Shown: positions 35,007 through 44,497 of the stretch, piece after piece
How positions within the stretch are numbered: position 1 is the stretch's first letter
How the letters are laid out: every line of letters starts with the position of its first letter
DNA from: Saccharicrinis aurantiacus
GTDB lineage: Bacteria > Bacteroidota > Bacteroidia > Bacteroidales > Marinilabiliaceae
Assembly (NCBI RefSeq): GCF_001660705.2
Contig: NZ_LYBV02000033.1
Span: 1 to 64,000 of the forward strand
Direction of reading: 5' to 3'
Length of the DNA: 64,000 bases
The notes under the pieces: generated by a model
Database searches by the model: none
Told to the model about the DNA's origin: nothing
What the model saw: only the letters and a program-made list of their open reading frames with translations
Translations under genes and position numbers: made by a program

Positions 35007-36329
35007 TTAGTGCTTCTTCTTATAAGTAGAATACAAAATAACAAAGCCCACTATTAATATAATCGGTAACACACCAATACTTTGCAAAGCTACTTTCTCA
35101 TTATTCTCTTGCATAATTCTACCCATTACCGGCAAAAACATAGCTACTGAAACCATCCCTGCTCCGCCCATTAAGGACATGCCAAGGGCACCACTTTTGG
35201 GGATATACTCAGCCACAAAGCCAATCATGGTAGGCCAAAAATAGGTTACCCCGATGGCAAATAATACCGAGGCTACAATTATTAAAATTGGTGTGTTCAC
35301 CAGACTTAATGCATAAATTCCGATTGCTGAAAAAACGGCTGATAGCAATAGTACACCCACCGGATTTAGGCGATGTACCAGTCCTCCTGCAAAGAAACGT
35401 CCCACAGCCATGATGCCTGTAATCAAGGCCAACATTAACATTTGGCTTACACCTACCCCGGCTAAAAGGGCATTTACCCATTGCGTAGTCACTAATTCAG
35501 TTGACGAAGTGAGCAACATGAGCGTAAACATTATTGGAAAAATCATACTGGTTTTACGCACCACCAAGGCCTCAATTGCTGATATTACAACAATACCGCC
35601 TATCAGAGCCAAATACATCCAGCCCTCGGGCAGATGAATAATATCAATGGCCAATAATATCATTAATGTGATAGATGCAATAATGGTAGCCGGCGCTCCG
35701 GTTGCCAACAGCATTTCTTTATAGGATACGCCACTTGAAACACGTTCGGTTTCAGGAATAAGCTGCTTAAAGAACAAGAAGCCATAAATCGCCAAGGGAA
35801 TAAATAGAACTCCAACATATATTTGCCATCCAATGTGCATGGTATCCATCATAAAGTAGGCTAACAAACTACCCACTACAATACCTCCAGGAAACCAAAC
35901 ATGAAAGCGGTTTAACATGGTGGTTTTGTTGTTGGGAAATAATGTTGTGATCAGCGGATTAAAAGCGGCCTCAACACATCCATTACCCAAACCAATAAAT
36001 ACATTTGCGATAAAAAGAGTTTCCTTATCGTGTGCCATAATAAAAGCAATGGCTCCTATGAGGTGCAAGAAAAATGCAGCCCATACTACGGCCTTTGTTT
36101 TAACCACATCAATTAAAAAGCCCCCTACTACCATGGCTACCGTAAATCCCCAAAAGGCAGGACCAAAAGCCCAACCAATGGATTCTTTACTTAATCCGAA
36201 TATGCCACCTTCGGAAACGGGGCCAAATACTTCTTCTATTTTGGCGCGCATGGCAAAGGTGAGCGAAGTAACTAGCAGTGCTAAGCAACTTCCGATAAAC
36301 AAGCGTGATTTATTTATAGATTTTTCCAT
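35007..36329 (-). CDS. MFS transporter, sugar-type
   Basis: 440 residues with 12 predicted membrane spans. The N-terminus has SLTFAMRAKIEEVFGPVS, and FIGLGNGCVEAAFNPLITTLFP and NRFHVWFPGGIVVGSLLA are typical of FucP-like sugar:proton symporters and related Bacteroidota MFS proteins often found beside Gfo/Idh/MocA genes. It lies 26 bp after the sugar isomerase gene, in the same operon. Likely role: bringing the monosaccharide or keto-sugar product from the periplasm into the cytoplasm, where the proteins at 36356 and 33621 act. The substrate is inferred from context only. Confidence 0.87.
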   Translation of the reverse strand: MEKSINKSRLFIGSCLALLVTSLTFAMRAKIEEVFGPVSEGGIFGLSKESIGWAFGPAFWGFTVAMVVGGFLIDVVKTKAVVWAAFFLHLIGAIAFIMAHDKETLFIANVFIGLGNGCVEAAFNPLITTLFPNNKTTMLNRFHVWFPGGIVVGSLLAYFMMDTMHIGWQIYVGVLFIPLAIYGFLFFKQLIPETERVSSGVSYKEMLLATGAPATIIASITLMILLAIDIIHLPEGWMYLALIGGIVVISAIEALVVRKTSMIFPIMFTLMLLTSSTELVTTQWVNALLAGVGVSQMLMLALITGIMAVGRFFAGGLVHRLNPVGVLLLSAVFSAIGIYALSLVNTPILIIVASVLFAIGVTYFWPTMIGFVAEYIPKSGALGMSLMGGAGMVSVAMFLPVMGRIMQENNEKVALQSIGVLPIILIVGFVILYSTYKKKH

Positions 36330-36355
36330 ACTGTTGTAGATGATTTTGTGGTGTA

Positions 36356-37357
36356 TTACTGATTTTCTTTATCAAAGGCTGCATCAAATGCCAAATTGGA
36401 TGGCGTAAAATCAACTTGTTTTACAAACGCACACGATTCGGTTGCACCTTGTTCACGATCCATTGCACCATCTTCCCACTCCACAGAAAGTGGTCCTGCA
36501 TAGGCCATTCTGTTTAACTCTCGTATAATTTCTTCGAAATTGATTTTTCCGCGCCCCATACTTCTAAAATCCCAGTAGCGGCCTGCTTCTCCAAAATTTG
36601 TATGTCCGCCAAATACGCCAGCATCAGTTGGAGTATTGCTCCAGGTAACATCTTTCATATGCACATGCACAATTTGCGCAGAAAACTTACTAATGAACTT
36701 CACATAGTCTACACCTTGGTAACCCAAATGACTCGGATCGTAATTAAAGCCAAACGCAGGATGATTACCAATGGCTTTTAAGGCTCTTTCGGCCGATGCA
36801 ATATCAAAAGCAATTTCTGTGGGATGAACCTCTAAACCAAATTTAATTCCCAAGTCATGAAAAGCATTCATTATGGGAGTCCAGCGTTCTGAGAAATCCT
36901 TAAAACCCGCATCTATCATCTCCTGTGAAGCAGGAGGAAAAGAATATAAAAGATGCCAAATAGAGCTTCCGGTAAAACCATTTACAATTTTTACCCCAAG
37001 TCGTTTAGCCGCTTCTGCCGTTTTTATTACCTCGGCAGCCGCTCTTTGTCTAACTCCTTCGGCATCGCCATCGCCCCAAACATAATCGGGCAAAATTGCC
37101 TGATGGCGTTCGTCTATTCTATCACAAACTGCTTGACCAACGAGATGTGTTGATATAGCATATACTTCTAAATTATATTTTTTGAGAATAGCTAGTTTCT
37201 CATCACAATAAGCTTGGTCGGCTTTATCCACTTCAAAGTGATTGCCCCAACAAGCCAGCTCTAAACCGTCGTAACCAAAGGCCTGCGCTTTCTGACAGAC
37301 AATTTCGAAATCTAAATCGGCCCACTGGCCCGTAAATAATGTGACTTTTCTGCTCAT
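36356..37357 (-). CDS. Sugar phosphate isomerase/epimerase (xylose isomerase-like TIM barrel), cytoplasmic
   Basis: 333 residues without an export signal. TIM-barrel motifs of the AP-endonuclease 2 superfamily: [34 protein letters not shown] with a metal-ligand Glu and His, [24 protein letters not shown] and [18 protein letters not shown] with the last metal Glu. Members isomerise or epimerise free or keto sugars and inosose. It is preceded by the hairpin at 37376-37409 and followed by the transporter gene. Confidence 0.88.
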   Translation of the reverse strand: MSRKVTLFTGQWADLDFEIVCQKAQAFGYDGLELACWGNHFEVDKADQAYCDEKLAILKKYNLEVYAISTHLVGQAVCDRIDERHQAILPDYVWGDGDAEGVRQRAAAEVIKTAEAAKRLGVKIVNGFTGSSIWHLLYSFPPASQEMIDAGFKDFSERWTPIMNAFHDLGIKFGLEVHPTEIAFDIASAERALKAIGNHPAFGFNYDPSHLGYQGVDYVKFISKFSAQIVHVHMKDVTWSNTPTDAGVFGGHTNFGEAGRYWDFRSMGRGKINFEEIIRELNRMAYAGPLSVEWEDGAMDREQGATESCAFVKQVDFTPSNLAFDAAFDKENQ

Positions 37358-37375
37358 TCTATAAAAAGTTTAAAT

Positions 37376-37409
37376 GCAGGAGGCCACTATTATAAGTAGC
37401 AACTCCTGC
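37376..37409 (-). terminator. Hairpin between the Gfo gene and the isomerase gene
   Basis: GCAGGAG (37376-37382) pairs with CTCCTGC (37403-37409) around a 20-nt loop that can itself pair weakly. No immediate T-run follows on the minus strand, so it is more likely an attenuating or RNA-processing hairpin inside the operon than a full terminator. Confidence 0.5.
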
Positions 37410-37449
37410 CTTATTAAAAACTAATACAAATATTTAATTCAATTATTCT

Positions 37450-38853
37450 CTACCACAATTCTTCTCCATAAGACCATCCTTTTCTTACGGGCTCTTTGAT
37501 GTATTTATTTAATTCAGGATGATTTGTTACTTTCATATTGGCAGCATCAAACTCAATTCTTTTATTTGATCGTTGTGCCAATACACCCACTAAAGCCATT
37601 TCTGTTAGGCCTGCGCCATACTCAAATGTGGAACCAGGTTTTGGTCCAACTCCCCTTATGGCATTAATAAATTCTTTATACTGATTTTCTTCAGGGATAC
37701 GGGAGATCGTTTGATTCCAACCTTTTTTCTGGAAGGCCTTCCAATCTTCATTAGGCATAATTATTCGGGCATTATTCGGTCTTCCTCCAGTCATAACCGA
37801 CATTTTTTCGCCCACCATAATCATCCCATTATTTCCTAACTTATGTGTTAACCACTCTGGTCTATTCTCAGGTTTTTTACCACCTTCGTACCATGTTAAT
37901 TTGACCGGAGCTTTATTTCCTCTTTTTTCGAATTGAAATTCTAAGACCGATGAATCTGTAACAATATCGTTTGGCATGCCTTCGTTACGAACAGCATGTA
38001 ATGGCTGTACCACCTTTGGTGAGCCCAATTCTAGTGCCCAATACGGAGCATCTAAGGTATGACAAGCCCAATCGCCTAATTCGGCATTACCCAAGTCGTA
38101 CCAACTTCTCCAACGGCGCGGCACATAACACTCGTTAAATGGTCTCATTGTTTGAGGACCCATCCATAAATCCCAATCTAAACCTGCAGGTACTTGCTGT
38201 GCTTCTGGCGGATAAGTAGCAGGCTTACCAAACCAATTCCCTTGAAAGTCTGGACCATTAAACCAAGCATGTACTTCTTTTACCTCGCCAAGTAAACCTT
38301 GATCGTACCACTCTTTTATATTACGGATACCATTTGAAGCATGTCCCTGGTTACCCAATTGATTAATTACACCATACTTTTTAGCAGCCTTTACCAATGT
38401 GCGTAATTGCCAAATATTATGTGCCAAAGGTTTTTCAACATACACATGTTTTCCCATTTCCATGGCAGCCATGGTTACGGCAAAGTGCGTATGGTCTGGC
38501 GTAGATACAATAACTGCATCAATATCTTTATGCATCTCATCCAACATTACTCTAAAATCCTTGAAGGTTGGCACGTTAGGCATCAACTTACTGGTTTTTG
38601 AGAGCATCTCTTCGCTTACATCACATAGGGCAACAATACGAACCTTTGGGTTTAAAACTCTTTCTTTGGTTTCTTTATTATAAGATTCGCTGATTAGTCC
38701 GTTCCAATTACCTTGTCCTCTTCCGCCAACACCAACAATAGCGATGTTAACAATATCGGTTTTTGAACAACTCACCAAACTGGGAATAATCATTGCCCCG
38801 GCAGCCATGGTACCTGATGTGCGTAAAAAGTTTCTTCTAGATATGTTTTTCAT
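37450..38853 (-). CDS. Exported Gfo/Idh/MocA family oxidoreductase (twin-arginine lipoprotein)
   Basis: 467 residues. Twin-arginine signal ISRRNFLRTSGTMAAG with a lipobox-like LVSC at about residues 25-28, so the folded NAD-bound protein is exported and possibly lipid-anchored. Rossmann motif IAIVGVGGRGQGNW, then GKHVYVEKPLAHNIWQL and the C-terminal domain with LGDWACHTLDAPYWAL. It resembles Bacteroidota oxidoreductases placed next to DUF1080 genes. Exported members are thought to oxidise a hydroxyl of a glycoside with tightly bound NAD. It is 44 bp after the DUF1080 gene. Confidence 0.87.
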   Translation of the reverse strand: MKNISRRNFLRTSGTMAAGAMIIPSLVSCSKTDIVNIAIVGVGGRGQGNWNGLISESYNKETKERVLNPKVRIVALCDVSEEMLSKTSKLMPNVPTFKDFRVMLDEMHKDIDAVIVSTPDHTHFAVTMAAMEMGKHVYVEKPLAHNIWQLRTLVKAAKKYGVINQLGNQGHASNGIRNIKEWYDQGLLGEVKEVHAWFNGPDFQGNWFGKPATYPPEAQQVPAGLDWDLWMGPQTMRPFNECYVPRRWRSWYDLGNAELGDWACHTLDAPYWALELGSPKVVQPLHAVRNEGMPNDIVTDSSVLEFQFEKRGNKAPVKLTWYEGGKKPENRPEWLTHKLGNNGMIMVGEKMSVMTGGRPNNARIIMPNEDWKAFQKKGWNQTISRIPEENQYKEFINAIRGVGPKPGSTFEYGAGLTEMALVGVLAQRSNKRIEFDAANMKVTNHPELNKYIKEPVRKGWSYGEELW

Positions 38854-38897
38854 TGGTTTAATAATTATGATGTTAATATTGATGCCTACTTTTTAAA

Positions 38898-39653
38898 TTA
38901 AAGTTCCCTTATCCAAATATTGCGATAACTCACTTCGTTTGAGTGATCTTGCAAAAACAAAGGAACTTTTGCATCGTGATATTTATAACTTGGATGCCCT
39001 ATGTATTCCGTTGGTCCCTTAAGCTCTACGTGATTCTGGACCAATACGCCATTCAAGAAAACCGTAAGGTATGCTGGGCTCTTTAAAGATTTATCAGCAT
39101 TGAATTTTGGTGCCGTAAAAATGATATCGTAAGCCTGCCATTTCCCTGGTGCAATAGTTGGGTTTACCAAGGGAATATGTTGTTTATAAACACTACCGGC
39201 CATTCCATTATAGTAAGTTTCGTTTTCAAATGAGTTCAACACTTGCACCTCATATCTTCCCATTAAAAAAATACCGCTGTTGCCACAACCTTGTCCTTTT
39301 TTACCAGCTTTCACATCCTTAGTAGGGCTATTCCATTCTATATGTAGTTGGCAATCGCCAAAACTTTGCTTGGTTTCTATGGCGCCACTTTTTGGAACCA
39401 CGGTAAAACTCTTTCCTTTTACTTTCCACGCAGCCGGCATGTCTTTTCCCTTCTTCTGCCACTTATCAAGATTTTTACCATCGAATAGAACAATGGCATC
39501 TGAAGGTGCTTTTGATTTTTTGCCCGGAATAACAGCCTCTGGTTTTCTGCTCCAATCTTCAGTTTCTTGAGGCTTCATTTTATTTTTTTTCTGAGCCACA
39601 GCACTCAGCGTGAAAACGCACAAAAAGATGGATATTAATACTTTATGATTCAT
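38898..39653 (-). CDS. DUF1080 (3-keto-disaccharide hydrolase-like) protein, exported
   Basis: 251 residues. Signal peptide (VLISIFLCVFTLSAVAQ), then a concanavalin-like jelly roll: AIVLFDGKNLDKWQKKG, CGNSGIFLMGRYEVQVLNSF, ETYYNGMAGSVYKQH and VSYRNIWIREL are all hallmarks of DUF1080. Family members cleave 3-keto-glycosides by hydrolysis or beta-elimination in the periplasm after an oxidoreductase has oxidised C3. It starts 2 bp after the isomerase gene and is followed by an exported oxidoreductase, the partner expected for that chemistry. Confidence 0.9.
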   Translation of the reverse strand: MNHKVLISIFLCVFTLSAVAQKKNKMKPQETEDWSRKPEAVIPGKKSKAPSDAIVLFDGKNLDKWQKKGKDMPAAWKVKGKSFTVVPKSGAIETKQSFGDCQLHIEWNSPTKDVKAGKKGQGCGNSGIFLMGRYEVQVLNSFENETYYNGMAGSVYKQHIPLVNPTIAPGKWQAYDIIFTAPKFNADKSLKSPAYLTVFLNGVLVQNHVELKGPTEYIGHPSYKYHDAKVPLFLQDHSNEVSYRNIWIREL

Positions 39654-39655
39654 AG

Positions 39656-40465
39656 CTATTTGATGGATGTATTAAAAAATGAAATATTCTTTTTTAGATC
39701 GGGCATTGGATTTTCCCAATTGTGCTCGTGCTCTATAACCCATTTTCCACTATACTTCTGACGATGCAATTCTGTTGTTACAGCCTTCCAATCGATAATG
39801 CCTTCGCCCCAAACTACGGCATGCCCTTTTTTATCGGTGCGGTTTACATCTTTCATATGAATTTCAAAAACTTTGCCCTCTAATTTCTTTAAACATACTG
39901 CCGCATCAAGTCCTGACCGGGTCCAATGCCCGAGGTCGGTACATGCACCCATATAAGCACTTCTGCCTTCCAAAGCCTTTAGCACAATATCAGGATTCCA
40001 ATACCTTGTTGGGTCAGGGTGGTTATGAATAGCCACTCGTATCTTATATTCTACACATAAGGCATCTATCATTGGTAACAACTCCTGCTTAGGCTCTGAA
40101 ACAATGGTTTTAATGCCCATCTTTTTTGCAAATTCAAAAAGCTTCTTCCAATCTGCTTCCTTATTAGGAGATATAACACCATAACTCTCCACCTTAATTT
40201 TATGCGCCTTAAGCATGGCTTTTAGGTCCTCAATCTGAGAGTCGGGCATCGAAAAGTGAGTAGTTCTATCATCGCTAGCAGAAAACTTTTGCTTGGGATA
40301 AAGTTCAATGTACTTGATGCCTAGCTTTTGCATATCAGCAAGAGTTTCGCTTAGCGTGAAGCGATTAAAAGTCCAAGCCTGAGTGGCTAGTTCCCACTTT
40401 TTTGCATTTGCATTGATGGATACAATCATCATAAATACAGCTAAAATTGATACTACTTTCTTCAT
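39656..40465 (-). CDS. Sugar phosphate isomerase/epimerase-like TIM barrel, exported
   Basis: 269 residues with a signal peptide (VVSILAVFMMIVSINANA), unusual for this cytosolic superfamily but common in this kind of cluster. TIM-barrel motifs: LGIKYIELYPKQKF, VAIHNHPDPTRYWNPD, GACTDLGHWTRSGLD, FEIHMKDVNRTDKKGHAVVWG and GKWVIEHEHNW with metal-binding His/Glu/Asp. It sits 2 bp from both neighbours (ThuA-domain and DUF1080 genes), so it is tightly coupled. Probable role: epimerising, isomerising or eliminating a keto-glycoside in the periplasm. Confidence 0.87.
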   Translation of the reverse strand: MKKVVSILAVFMMIVSINANAKKWELATQAWTFNRFTLSETLADMQKLGIKYIELYPKQKFSASDDRTTHFSMPDSQIEDLKAMLKAHKIKVESYGVISPNKEADWKKLFEFAKKMGIKTIVSEPKQELLPMIDALCVEYKIRVAIHNHPDPTRYWNPDIVLKALEGRSAYMGACTDLGHWTRSGLDAAVCLKKLEGKVFEIHMKDVNRTDKKGHAVVWGEGIIDWKAVTTELHRQKYSGKWVIEHEHNWENPMPDLKKNISFFNTSIK

Positions 40466-40467
40466 AA

Positions 40468-41685
40468 TTAATTTTTAGCGCTTAAGCGAGAAATTGCGAA
40501 CTGAGCCATTTCATTGGTTAATACATCGTTTTCTAAGTCTTTTAAGGCTGAAATACAATTTTCAGAACCCATCCAACTTAACTCTCTGCACAAGTAATTT
40601 TTAGCATCCGCTGTTGCTTGTTCATCATTTAATAATTGGATTATCTTATCCTCTATTTTTGCTAACTCACGAGGATTGTCACTATATTTTTTGATTCTTT
40701 CCGATATTAAATTGAGATACTTTACCGACTCGCCCACTTTATATTTAGATGCATTTCGGAACAAGTCGTTTATCGTAAATGCCTTATAATTTGGCAATAT
40801 TAGAGGAGTAACCGAGTTTGGCATATCCTCTGGCAAAGCTTGAGTAACTTCTCCTGTGGCAGCCCATTCTGTACCTCTTAATAAAGTGTAAACAAAAAAT
40901 GCACTTTTAAAGGCTACTGTATTCGAGTCTTTACCCACATGGCCAAATACATTGTGAAACACCCTACCTTTACCATAATTTATGGTAAATAATACGGGTT
41001 CGTGATAACCTGTACCTCCTGTTTTCTTAGGCGAAAAAGCAGTAGCCAATACTTCCATATTTTCAGCTGGCCCTCTTAATTTCGCGTATAACTCATCGTA
41101 TGCGTGCATGCATTTTGCAGGGATACCTTTCATTATAGGATGTTCGGGCATACGGTTATCAACAACAAATTGATCTTTTTTTCCGTGCATTCCACCTTTT
41201 CCGGGAGAATTATCTCTTACTACCTCCCCATTTTGCCAACGCACATAAGGGCCATCCTTTTCGTTACGTTTGCCCCATCCGCCAAGACCAATAATTTTAT
41301 TATACTCTTCCCACTCAGGAAAACTATTGTCTGCAGCATGTATTACAACAACACCTCCACCATTGCTTACAAATTTTTCAAAGTTGCTTTGTGTTTCTTG
41401 TGGCCAATTATCGCCGTTATAATCGAGCAATACCACATCGTATAAAGTAAAATCAGGTTTAAACCCCGACATATCCTCTCCCTTGTTTGGAGTAATAGCT
41501 ACATCAACAGTAAAGAGCTCCGAAGTTTCGAGTGTTTTTTGAAGTGCCACATGCGAAGCCTTCCAGTTATGATTATTTTGCCCTGTAATTATTAATACGT
41601 TCTGCTGCTTTTTGCCACAAGAAGCTAAGCTAACGACAAGCACCAAAAATGCTAATTGTATAATGGTTTTTATAGATTGAATCAT
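40468..41685 (-). CDS. ThuA-domain lipoprotein with C-terminal helical extension
   Basis: 405 residues. Lipoprotein signal (LAFLVLVVSLASCGKK, Cys about 23). The ThuA domain, a class-I glutamine-amidotransferase-like fold, covers about 30-275: VLIITGQNNHNWKASHVAL, GGGVVVIHAADNSFPEW and GRVFHNVFGHVGKDS. ThuA is tied to trehalose utilisation through 3-keto sugars in rhizobia. The last 100 residues (LFRNASKYKVGESVKYLNLI; AKNYLCRELSWMGSENCISALKD) are HEAT-like helices. It starts 46 bp after the Gfo gene. Confidence 0.85.
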   Translation of the reverse strand: MIQSIKTIIQLAFLVLVVSLASCGKKQQNVLIITGQNNHNWKASHVALQKTLETSELFTVDVAITPNKGEDMSGFKPDFTLYDVVLLDYNGDNWPQETQSNFEKFVSNGGGVVVIHAADNSFPEWEEYNKIIGLGGWGKRNEKDGPYVRWQNGEVVRDNSPGKGGMHGKKDQFVVDNRMPEHPIMKGIPAKCMHAYDELYAKLRGPAENMEVLATAFSPKKTGGTGYHEPVLFTINYGKGRVFHNVFGHVGKDSNTVAFKSAFFVYTLLRGTEWAATGEVTQALPEDMPNSVTPLILPNYKAFTINDLFRNASKYKVGESVKYLNLISERIKKYSDNPRELAKIEDKIIQLLNDEQATADAKNYLCRELSWMGSENCISALKDLENDVLTNEMAQFAISRLSAKN

Positions 41686-41731
41686 TGTTCTATTTTTTAA
41701 TTCATTGAAATAAGCTTAAAATCGCAAGTCG

Positions 41732-43078
41732 CTATTGTGGCAATTGCCAAGGAGATCTGAACGGTCGGCTTAACAAACGATTGGCTTGTTCGCTATTGGT
41801 AAAACGCTCTGTATTGCCATCCCACAATAATTTTTGATTAGTAAGCATGGCTATTTCTCCCAATAAACCAACACTAATAGAGTTGTGTGCCACATGTGCA
41901 GGCGTGATGGTTTCTTTACTCGATTTTACACAGTCAATAAAGTTTTCCATATGGTTACCACTAAAGTAAACCGGCTCTTTAATCAAACTTTCAGGTGTAT
42001 CAAGGATATCTTGGCTACTTGCCCACAAACCACTTCTGTCAACATGTATCCAACCTTTTTCGCCATACCAAACGGTACCCATTCCTCCACGTTTATTTTT
42101 TGCATCGGTGCCTTTGCCTCTGCGATTTGAATAAGCACTTGCATTAGCCACACGCATATTTACTCCAGTATCATATTTACAAGTAAAATCGTATTCAACA
42201 GGTACATTATAAATTCCTTCTATTGGATAAACACCCTTGCCTTCAACCTCTATAGGAGATTTGTTATCGTAACCTAGTCCCCAATGTGCAATGTCAACAT
42301 GATGCCCTGCCCAATCGGTTAACTGTCCTCCTGAATAATCCATAATCCAACGCCAGTTAAAATGCATTACGCCACGAAATGGCACTTTAGGAGCGGGCCC
42401 TAGCCACATATCCCAATTTACACCTTCGGGTGGAGATTGAATTGCCGGGGTACCAATAGGTTTGCGTCCATCGGGCAAGCCAACTTCTACGTGAGTAACT
42501 TCACCAATCACACCGTTTCTGACCAAATTAACAGCTGTACGGAAGTTTTTTATAGATCGCTGCCAACTACCTGTTTGCCAAATAATATTATTAGCGTTAA
42601 CAGAATCAACAATGGCTCTACCTTCGCTTATTGTGCGAGCCAAAGGCTTTTCTCCATAAATATGAATGCCTTTATTGGCTACATTGCAGGCAATTATTGA
42701 GTGCCAATGATCAGGCAAAGCCAATATTGCAGCATCTAATTTTTCGTTATCTAATAGTTGTCTGAAATCTTCGTATTCACGAGCCTCACTTTTTCCGCGC
42801 GACTCAATAATTAGTTTTTGCGATCGCTCAATTTGTTTTTTATCAACATCGCAAAGTGCCACTAGCTCAACGGCTTTATTTCGAAGTGCATTTTTCATAT
42901 TTCCGCGACCCATACCTCCAGAACCCACTAGGGCCATTTCGATACGATTACTCGGTGCTACAAAACCATTTTTACCCATGGCTGAAGCTGGAATAATAGA
43001 TGGAAACACAGTAGCCCCAACTAGGGCGGCTGCACTTTTCTTTAAAAAGCTTCTTCTACTATTAGATTTTTCACTCAT
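41732..43078 (-). CDS. Exported Gfo/Idh/MocA family oxidoreductase (twin-arginine signal)
   Basis: 448 residues. Twin-arginine signal NSRRSFLKKSAAALVGA, with no lipobox. Rossmann motif MALVGSGGMGRGNM, then GIHIYGEKPLARTISEGRAI and the C-terminal domain with DYSGGQLTDWAGHHVDIAHW. The opening of the catalytic domain is close to that of Bacteroidota glycoside dehydrogenase-like members. It lies 39 bp after the related gene at 43118 and shares the same exported location. The two are clearly different in sequence (VFP and LSSC ends, different loops), so they probably act on different substrates or steps. Confidence 0.87.
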   Translation of the reverse strand: MSEKSNSRRSFLKKSAAALVGATVFPSIIPASAMGKNGFVAPSNRIEMALVGSGGMGRGNMKNALRNKAVELVALCDVDKKQIERSQKLIIESRGKSEAREYEDFRQLLDNEKLDAAILALPDHWHSIIACNVANKGIHIYGEKPLARTISEGRAIVDSVNANNIIWQTGSWQRSIKNFRTAVNLVRNGVIGEVTHVEVGLPDGRKPIGTPAIQSPPEGVNWDMWLGPAPKVPFRGVMHFNWRWIMDYSGGQLTDWAGHHVDIAHWGLGYDNKSPIEVEGKGVYPIEGIYNVPVEYDFTCKYDTGVNMRVANASAYSNRRGKGTDAKNKRGGMGTVWYGEKGWIHVDRSGLWASSQDILDTPESLIKEPVYFSGNHMENFIDCVKSSKETITPAHVAHNSISVGLLGEIAMLTNQKLLWDGNTERFTNSEQANRLLSRPFRSPWQLPQ

Positions 43079-43117
43079 TAGACTGATATTTAAATAGATT
43101 TATTTCGGATAACTTAA

Positions 43118-44461
43118 TTATGACTTAATTGCGGTTCCTGGAATTGGAACTGGAAACTCCATATCAATATCTCCCATATGATATTCTGTTGGGCCAAGAC
43201 GCAATTTTGATTTACTGATTTCTTCCCAGGTAATTTTTTTCCCGGTATAAGCAGATTCACGAGCCATTATCGCCGTAAGGTTAGACATGGCAGTTTGCTC
43301 AGCTTCGTTTACATATTCGTTGGTTCGAATAGCCGTAACCAAATGAATATGCTCTTGTATGTAAGGAGATATTTTAACTACGTTAGTTGATTTACCATCT
43401 TTATCTTTAGGGTACTCATAAGTCCATTTTACGCTTCCATCCGGATTATAAATGGTGTTTTTACAGTTAGTATAACCTTTAGTTCCAACAACTAGCTCAC
43501 CAGTTCCATTGGCACAATTATCTATTTGACGGCTCATACTATGGGAGAATAAACCGTTGCCATAATCAAAATCGATACTGAAGAAATCGTATTGATCGCC
43601 CGTTACTCTGCGGTGTCTTCCGCCATAACCAACCGCACTAAGCGGCGTTTTACCAGTAAACCAATTAACCACATCAATATTATGCACATGGGTATCGAGG
43701 ATATGATCGCCACACAACCAACAGAAATTATTCCAATTACGCATCATATATTGCATATCGGTCCATCCCTCTTGGCGTTTACGAAACCATACGTGCTCTT
43801 GGTTCCAAAATGCCTTTGCACTAACAATATCACCTATAGCTCCGTTGGCTACTTGTTTGTAAGTTTCGATATAATCGCGCTGATGACGACGCTGTGTACC
43901 CGTTACCACATTTAATCCTTTTACCTTGGCTTTTTTTCCAGTGGCGACCACAGAACGTATCCCCACAGGATCAACAGCCACTGGTTTCTCTAGGAAACAA
44001 TGTTTGTTTTTTTCTACCGCTAACTTAAAATGCTCAGGTCTGAAATGCGGAGGCGTTACCAATAAAACCACATCCACATCAGTGTCCATCAATTTTTTAT
44101 AGGCATCAAAACCCACAAAGCAATTTTCATCCGGCACATTAATCTTATATTTCTTCAAACGATCTTTACATGCTTCTACTTTATCTTCAAAAACATCCGC
44201 TAAGGCGCCTACTTCAACACCTGGCCCAGTACTTAAAAAATTAAGTAAAGCTCCGGTACCTCTATGTCCGCAACCTACCAAACCCGCTTTTAGCTTTTTA
44301 CCTTTAGGTGCTCTATTTAAAAGAGGAGGTAAACCCAACTCTTCGTGTGATTTTTTATTTGCACAAGATGATAAAAGCGAACTGACACCAATTGCGCCAA
44401 TAGTTGTAGCTACTGTTGATTTCTTTAAAAAACTTCTTCTTGAGACCTCTTTCTTTGCCAT
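43118..44461 (-). CDS. Exported Gfo/Idh/MocA family oxidoreductase (twin-arginine lipoprotein)
   Basis: 447 residues. Twin-arginine signal VSRRSFLKKSTVATTIG and a lipobox-like LLSSC at about residues 29-33. Rossmann motif LKAGLVGCGHRGTGALLNF, then KNKHCFLEKPVAVDPVGIRS and the C-terminal domain with CGDHILDTHVHNIDVVNWF. It is the first oxidoreductase gene after the cytochrome-SUMF1 gene, with a gap of 36 bp. This subgroup is common beside sugar isomerases in Bacteroidota and Planctomycetota. Confidence 0.87.
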   Translation of the reverse strand: MAKKEVSRRSFLKKSTVATTIGAIGVSSLLSSCANKKSHEELGLPPLLNRAPKGKKLKAGLVGCGHRGTGALLNFLSTGPGVEVGALADVFEDKVEACKDRLKKYKINVPDENCFVGFDAYKKLMDTDVDVVLLVTPPHFRPEHFKLAVEKNKHCFLEKPVAVDPVGIRSVVATGKKAKVKGLNVVTGTQRRHQRDYIETYKQVANGAIGDIVSAKAFWNQEHVWFRKRQEGWTDMQYMMRNWNNFCWLCGDHILDTHVHNIDVVNWFTGKTPLSAVGYGGRHRRVTGDQYDFFSIDFDYGNGLFSHSMSRQIDNCANGTGELVVGTKGYTNCKNTIYNPDGSVKWTYEYPKDKDGKSTNVVKISPYIQEHIHLVTAIRTNEYVNEAEQTAMSNLTAIMARESAYTGKKITWEEISKSKLRLGPTEYHMGDIDMEFPVPIPGTAIKS

Positions 44462-44497
44462 TGAACTATGGTTTATGTTTTTCTTTTTTTGTCTGAA

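Noticed and set aside
35917-36339. Antisense frame of 140 codons in the MFS gene
   Set aside because: Mirror of a strongly hydrophobic coding sequence with no independent support.
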